Assembly (NCBI RefSeq): GCF_023168325.1
Contig: NZ_AP025688.1
Span: 1,178,001 to 1,242,000, forward strand
Source: Tsukamurella sp. PLM1
Lineage (GTDB): Bacteria; Actinomycetota; Actinomycetes; Mycobacteriales; Mycobacteriaceae
Reading direction: 5' to 3'
DNA length: 64,000 nt
The translations under genes and the position numbers were made by a program. Below, one piece after another: positions 58,345-64,000 of this stretch (the stretch's first letter is position 1; each line of letters starts with the position of its first letter). The notes under the pieces are model-generated. The model worked only from the letters and a program-made list of their open reading frames with translations, was not told the DNA's origin and did no database searches.

Positions 58345-60119
58345 TCAGTTGTAGATCGCGGCCACGTCGTCGGCGTACTTGTCCATCACGACGTTGCGCT
58401 TGACCTTGAGCGTCGGCGTCAGCTCGCCGCCGTCGATCGTGAAGTCGGTGGTCAGCACCGTCCACTTCTTCACCTGCTCGGCCTTGGAGACCAGGGAGTT
58501 CGCAGTCGCCACTGCGGAGCCGATCTCGGCCAGCAGCGTCTCGTGCGCCGCGGCCTCGGGCACCGTCATCGCAGGCAGGCCGCGGGCGGTCAGCCAGCCG
58601 GGCAGGGCCTCGGGGTCGAGGGTGATCAGCGCCGCGACGAACGGCTGCTTGTCGCCGAGCAGCATGGCCTGCGACACGAGCGGGTGCTGGCGCAGCGCGT
58701 CCTCGGTCTGCGCGGGAGCGACGTTCTTGCCCGCCGCGGTCACCAGGATCTCCTTCTTGCGGCCCGTGATCGAGAGGTAGCCCTGCGCGTCGAGCGAGCC
58801 CAGGTCGCCCGTGTGGAACCAGCCGTCCTGCAGCGCCTCGGCGTTCGCCTCGGGTAGTCCCCAATAACCGCCGAACACGACGGGACCGCGCAGCAGGATC
58901 TCGCCGTCGTCGGCGATCGCGACCTCGTTGCCCGGGACCGGCCGCCCGACGGTGCCGATCTTCTGCTCGGTGGGGGTGTTGCAGGTGATCGCCGCGCTGG
59001 TCTCGGACAGGCCGTAGCCCTCGTACACGGTGACGCCGGCGCCGCGGAAGAAGTGACCGAGGCGCGCGCCCAGCGGGCGCCGCCCGACACGGCGCAGGTG
59101 CAGTTGCCGCCGAGCGCCTCGCGGAGCTTCGAGTAGACGAGCTTGTCGAACAGGGTGTGCTTGAGCCTCAGCACCAGTCCGGCGCCGCCGGTGTCCTGCG
59201 CCTTGCTGAACTCGATCGCGGTATCGACCGCCGCGCCGAAGATCTTGCCCTTGCCGCCCTCCTCGGCCTTCGCGCTCATCGTGTTGTAGACCTTCTCGAA
59301 CACGCGCGGGACGCTCAGGATGTACGTCGGCTTGAGCTCGGCGAACAGGCCGGTGAGGTTCGACAGGTCGGCGGTGTGCGCCACCCGGATGGAGTGCTGC
59401 ACGGCTGCGACCGAGATGGCCCGGGCGAAGATGTGGGCCAGCGGCAGGAACATCACCGTGCTGGCGTTCTTCCCGGCCATCTTGTCGAGGCCGTCGTGGA
59501 TCGCGTCGTACTCGCTGAGCAGGTTGTCGTGCGTGAGGACGACGCCCTTCGGCTTGCCGGTGGTGCCCGAGGTGTAGACCAGCGTGGCCTCGGATTCGGC
59601 GGTCACGCCCGCGATCCGGTCGGCGTAGTCGGCGTCGGACACCGCGGCGCCCTCGGCGATCAGCTCGTCGATCAGGCCGTCGTCGATCACCCAGACGCCG
59701 ACGCCGGCGGGGACGCCCGAGGCGACCCGGTCGGCCGTCTCCCGATTGTTCGTGATGAGCGCGATCGACGCGGAGTCCGTCAGGATGTGCTCGACCTGTG
59801 CGGCCGAGTTGGACTCGTACACAGCCACCGTCGAGCCGCCGACGGCCCAGTTCGCGTAATCCAGGACGGCCCACTCGTACCGCGTGGGGCTCATCAGGGC
59901 GATCCGCGAGCCGGGTTGCACGCCCCGCGCGATCAGGCCCTTGCCGACCTTGGTGATCAGCTCGTCGAACTCCGCGACGGTCACGGGCGTCCAACCGGAA
60001 CCGGTGGGGCGGAGGAACAGTTCGGTCGCCGGGGCCTCTGCGGTGAGCACGCGGATCCTGGTGGTCAGGTTGTCCGACGGTGCGTGGGTGCGAGTGGCGG
60101 CGGTGGCCTCGATGCGCAA
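58345..60119 (-). CDS. fadD15: Long-chain acyl-CoA synthetase, FadD15-like (frameshifted)
   Basis: A long-chain fatty-acid CoA ligase of about 592 residues. P-loop YTSGTTGKPKGVVLTH, A5 YEGYGLSETSA, FHTGDLG, GRKKE and a C-terminal TPTLKVKR with the catalytic Lys are all intact. The N-terminal 350 residues and the C-terminal part read in different frames. One missing C near 59078 restores SGGAPLGARLGHFFRG. The gene is alone on its strand; the upstream gap of 166 bases separates it from divergent deaD. Confidence 0.9.
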
Positions 60120-60285
60120 GTGGGAACTCCTTCAGTGGGATGAGGCGCGACCGTCACCCCGGTTCGACCCGACGAGACGGGCCCTGTTCCGGAGGCGATA
60201 GGTAGCGTTCACCAACCTATCGCACGATGTCCGAATCCGCTGGTGTTTCGCGTGACCGGGGCGTACCGCATATGCTGGGAAAACA

Positions 60286-62093
60286 ATGTCTGAAGAATTC
60301 GGTGCCGAGCGCACCGCCCCCGCCGCCGTCGACACCGACGAGCAGGCCGGCCGAGAGCACCCCGAACCCGTGACCTTTCTCGACCTCGGAATCGACGAGC
60401 GCGTGCTGCGCGCGCTCGCCGAGGTCGGTTACGAGAACCCGTCGCCGATCCAGGCCGCGACCATCCCGCCGCTGCTCTCGGGCAGCGACGTGGTCGGCCT
60501 CGCGCAGACCGGCACCGGCAAGACCGCCGCGTTCGCGGTCCCGGTCCTGTCCAAGATCGACGGGAACAACCGCAAGCCGCAGGCCCTGGTGCTGGCGCCC
60601 ACCCGCGAGCTGGCGCTGCAGGTGTCCGAGGCGTTCGGCAAGTACGCCGTGCACATGCCGAACGTCACCGTGCTGCCGATCTACGGTGGCCAGAGCTACG
60701 GGGTGCAGCTGTCCGGGCTGCGTCGGGGCGCGCAGATCATCGTGGGCACGCCGGGCCGCGTGATCGACCACCTCGAGAAGGGCACGCTGGACCTGTCGAA
60801 CCTCGAGTTCCTGGTTCTCGACGAGGCCGACGAGATGCTCACGATGGGCTTCCAGGAGGACGTCGAGCGGATCCTCGCCGACACTCCGGAGTTCAAGCAG
60901 GTTGCGCTGTTCTCGGCCACGATGCCGTCGGGCATCCGCAAGATCTCGAAGAAGTACCTGCACGACCCGGTCGAGGTCACGGTCAAGGCCAAGACCGCGA
61001 CGGCGTCGAACATCACGCAGCGCTACCTGCAGGTCGCGCACCAGCGCAAGCTCGACGCGCTCACCCGCCTCCTCGAGGTGGAGGAGTTCGACGGGATGAT
61101 CATCTTCGTCCGCACGAAGTCGGCCACCGAGGAGCTCGCCGAGAAGCTGCGGGCCGTGGGCACGCCGCCGCGGCGATCAACGGCGACATCGTGCAGGCGC
61201 AGCGCGAGCGCACCATCGGACAGCTCAAGGACGGCAAGGTCGACATCCTGGTCGCGACCGACGTCGCGGCGCGCGGCCTCGACGTCGAGCGGATCAGCCA
61301 CGTCGTCAACTACGACATCCCGCACGACACGGAGTCGTACGTGCATCGCATCGGCCGGACGGGCCGCGCCGGCCGCAAGGGCGACGCGCTGCTGTTCGTG
61401 ACGCCCCGCGAGCGGCATCTGCTGCGCGCCATCGAGAAGGCCACCCGGCAGCCGCTCGCCGAGATCGGCCTGCCGTCGGTCGAGGACGTCAACGCGCACC
61501 GCGTCGAGAAGTTCGGTGAGTCGATCACCGAGAACCTCGCCAACGATCACCTGCAGCTGTTCCGGCGCCTCATCGAGGACTACGTGGGCGCCAACGACGT
61601 CCCCCTGGTCGACGTGGCGGCGGCGCTGGCGCTGCAGTCCCGCGACGGCGCCTCGTTCCTGCTCAAGCCCGATCCGCCGGAGCGTGAGCGCAACGCCCGC
61701 GACCGCCGGGACCGCGACTTCGGCGATCGCCCGGACCGCGGCGACCGGCGCGGCCGTGACCGGGACAGGGAACCGTCGACCCATCGCAAGACGGGCCGGC
61801 CGATGATGCCGTACCGGATCGCCGTCGGGAAGCGCCAGCACGCCACCCCGTCGCAGATCGTGGGCGCCATCGCCAACGAGGGCGGGCTGCGGCGCAGCGA
61901 CTTCGGTCACATCAGCATCCGGCCGGACCACAGCATCGTCGAGCTGCCCGACGATCTGGGGCGTGACGTGTTCGACGCGCTGGCCCGCACCCGCATCTCC
62001 GGCCAGCTCATCAACCTCGAACCGGACCCCGGCGCACCGTCGGGCCGGCCCTCCGCGGGCAAGCAGCGGTTCCGCGCGGGACGGAAGCGATGA
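60286..62093 (+). CDS. deaD: DEAD-box RNA helicase (frameshifted)
   Basis: An RNA helicase of about 602 residues of the DeaD/CsdA type. Q motif PSPIQAATIP, Walker A AQTGTGKT, VLDEADEMLTMGF, SAT, and HRIGRTGRAGRKG are present. A C-terminal DbpA-like RNA-binding domain (PYRIAVGKRQHATPSQIVGAIANEGG) follows an Arg/Asp-rich linker. One missing C near 61170 separates the first 295 residues from AAAAINGDIVQAQRERTI. The likely role is cold adaptation, ribosome assembly or mRNA decay. Confidence 0.93.
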
Positions 62094-62201
62094 CGACGGT
62101 CGGCGTCGGCGCCGACATGTATTAACCTTTAGTCAAGGTATAGCTCAACCAGGGGTATGCCGAGTGTCGGCCGCCGCCGACCCGAGAGACTTGAGGAGCG
62201 C

Positions 62202-64000
62202 ATGACCGCCGCCGGTGATCAGGGCGACGGCCCGGGTGGCCGTCGGGATCGCGTCGTCCGCCTGCTGCAGTACCTGGACGAGCTGATCCGCTCCCGGTCG
62301 GTGGTCGCCCGCGACCTCGACGATCACCTCGCCACCCTCCCGCTCGCCGGCGAGGGCGCGCTGACCGACGCCTGGGACGCCGACGCGAAGCCCGGCGGCA
62401 CCGTCTTCACCGTTCCGCGCGACGACGCGCCGGATTCCCCGCACGCCCGTCTGCTGCGGGTGTTCGACGAGCTGAACGACCACCCCGAGTCCGTCGAGCT
62501 GGTGCTGGCCTCGGGCCTGCTCACCGCGCGCGACGGCGACGTGGGGATCCGGGCGCACCTGCTGACCCAGCCGGTGCTGCTCGAGCGCGACCGCCGCGGC
62601 AAGAAGCTCACCGTGGTCCTGCCGCGGGACTCGGTGCCCCGCGTCGAGGACTCGCTCCTGCTGGCGGGCCTGCCCTCGTTCGACCTGTCGGCGTCCGCCG
62701 AGCTGCAGGCCGGGTTGCGCGAGAAGGCCCGCACGGTGCTCGACCCGGCGTGCAGCGAGTTCACCGCGGACTGGCTCGCGGCGGTGGCCCCCGACGGGGA
62801 GCGCACGTCGACTTCGCGCCCGCCCTGGTCCTGCGCACCCGCGGCTCGGCGCCGCTGCTCGGCTTCTACGACGCGATGAAGGCCGACGTCGCCGATACGG
62901 ACCGGCCGGTCCCCGTCGGGCTCGCGCAACTGGTCGAGGCGGTGAGCTCCGACGAACGGCTGCGGAGCCTGGCGGCCGACGGCGCGATCAGCCCGCTGGA
63001 CCTGCTGGACGAGGCCTACTACGTGCTGCCGTCCAATGTCGAGCAGCGCGACATCCTGGCGCACATGGGTGCCGATTCGGGTGTCGTGGTCGAGGGGCCG
63101 CCCGGCACCGGCAAGACCCACACCATCGCGAACCTGCTCTCGGCGCTGCTCGCGAAGGGACAGCGCGTGCTCGTGGTGTCCGAGAAGGCCCAGGCGCTGG
63201 CGGTGCTCGAGGACAAGCTGCCGCCGGAACTGCGCCAGCTCGTCGTGTCCGTCACCGACGTCACCAAGGACGGTTCGGCGTCGCTCGCCGCGTCCGTCAC
63301 CGAGATCGCGACCCGCAAGTCAACCTATTCCGAGGCGCTCGCCGACGCAGAGCTGCGCGACCTGCGCGCCAAGCGCGACCGGGCGATCGCGCACCGCGAG
63401 GACCTGCTGCGCCGCGTGTGGGCGCTGCGCTCCGCGGAGACGGACGACTCCGACTGGGTGACCTCCGCCTATTCCGGAAAGCCCGCCCAGATCGTCATGC
63501 AGGTCCGACGGGACGCCGAGCGCTACTCGTGGCTGCCCGGTCCCGTCGACGGTGCGGTGCCTCCGCTCGACACCCGCGAGTTCGACCGCCTCATCGCTCT
63601 GCTGCGGCGCAACGACGAGCGGTTCTCGCGCCGGCTTGCGCACAACCTTCCCGACCTGTCGGTCGAGGTCCCGGAGATCGACGGGATCGAGGAGCTCTGC
63701 GCGACGCTCGCCGGATCCCCTCTCGGGGACGGTTCGAGCGACGGTGCCCTCGCCCACGTCCTCGGCGGGGTGGACGCGGACCGTCTGGCCGTGATCCGGG
63801 CGCGCGCCGAGGTGATCACCGAACTGGTCGACCGCGTACGCCGCTACCCGCCGTCGGCGCAGCTGTTGGCCGAGGACATGCTCATCGGCGACCGCGCGCA
63901 CCTGGCCGCCCAGTTGGTGGGTCTCGAGTCGGAGATCACGACAGCGCAGGAGCTCGATTCCGGTCTCGCCGGAGTCGCGGTGCAGCTCAGCGACACCCCC
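62202..64000 (+). CDS. Large SF1 (UPF1-like) helicase, 3' end outside the window (frameshifted)
   Basis: The start of a large AAA_11/AAA_12-type helicase. The N-terminal 200 residues (VVRLLQYLDELIRSRSVVARDLDDHL, then AHLLTQPVLLERDRRGKKLTVVLP) precede Walker A VEGPPGTGKTHTIANLL at about residue 300 and VLVVSEKAQALAVL. A lost base near 62803 shifts the frame between PDGER and HVDFAPALVLRTRG. The rest of the motor lies beyond the window, so domain order is unknown. Proteins of this type often carry a C-terminal nuclease-like domain and some occur in defence loci. Confidence 0.78.

Overview
The window is about 64 kb of high-GC DNA from a member of the Mycobacteriales. The evidence is mycolate-type gene content (NucS, GlgE/GlgB, LpqH-type 19-kDa lipoproteins, a DUF222/13E12 HNH protein, the Mec-CysO-CysM sulfur-carrier genes, a hemophore-like protein) and a backbone that follows the Mycobacterium tuberculosis order Rv1321-Rv1343c as I remember it. 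Tsukamurella or a close relative is my best guess from gene content. No rRNA, CRISPR array, transposase, integrase or prophage gene was seen. No gene-free stretch exceeds 300 bases.

Layout. 1-8.2 kb: the 3' part of nucS, a small CxxC protein, a DivIVA-like coiled-coil protein, methylmalonyl-CoA epimerase divergent from a thiolase, a DUF3817 membrane protein, a hydrolase/acyl-CoA-ligase fusion and a YbbN-like protein. 8.2-28.3 kb is an accessory block: an orphan sugar-type binding lipoprotein, an esterase, an Ehu-type ABC transporter, a FadD36-like ligase, a divergent oxygenase cluster (KshB-like reductase; esterase, SDR, ferritin-like diiron protein, FMO/Baeyer-Villiger monooxygenase, MerR regulator), LysR/mqo, two tandem LpqH lipoproteins, a DUF222-HNH gene and an MBL hydrolase. 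28.3-34.7 kb: glgB, glgE, dinG. 34.8-47.4 kb is a second accessory block: GntR/MFS, the glyoxylate-to-glycerate genes (hyi, glxR, gcl, glxK), the urate operon (uraD, hiuH, uricase, NCS2 permease), a small regulator and a TetR/hydrolase pair. 47.4-58.2 kb returns to the backbone: pncA, pncB, clpS, DUF2017, mec, cysO, cysM, rhomboid, a cAMP-phosphodiesterase-like MBL protein, rph, rdgB, an LCP ligase, a small lipoprotein, a hemophore-like protein, tRNA-Leu, LprD-like and DUF3817. 58.3-64 kb: a FadD15-like ligase, a DEAD-box helicase and the start of a large SF1 helicase.

How the genes work together. The urate operon and the hyi-glxR-gcl-glxK operon share the same promoter architecture (a CRP-like TGTGA-N6-TCACG site overlapping the -35 box, plus a GGAAG/CTTCC palindrome), so purine breakdown and recycling of the resulting glyoxylate appear co-regulated. 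The 15.6-21.9 kb cluster reads as an oxidation pathway of hydroxylation, alcohol oxidation, Baeyer-Villiger insertion and ester hydrolysis. Its hydroxylase would be a ferritin-like protein that carries the duplicated E-X28-37-DExxH diiron motif.

Sequence quality. At least 17 genes, including clpS, cysM, rdgB, deaD and dinG, are broken by frameshifts. All but one fit loss of a single base, mostly in short G or C runs; gcl needs two lost bases or one gained. This pattern indicates undercalled bases in the assembly and not real decay. Such genes are annotated here as whole CDS with the shift noted.
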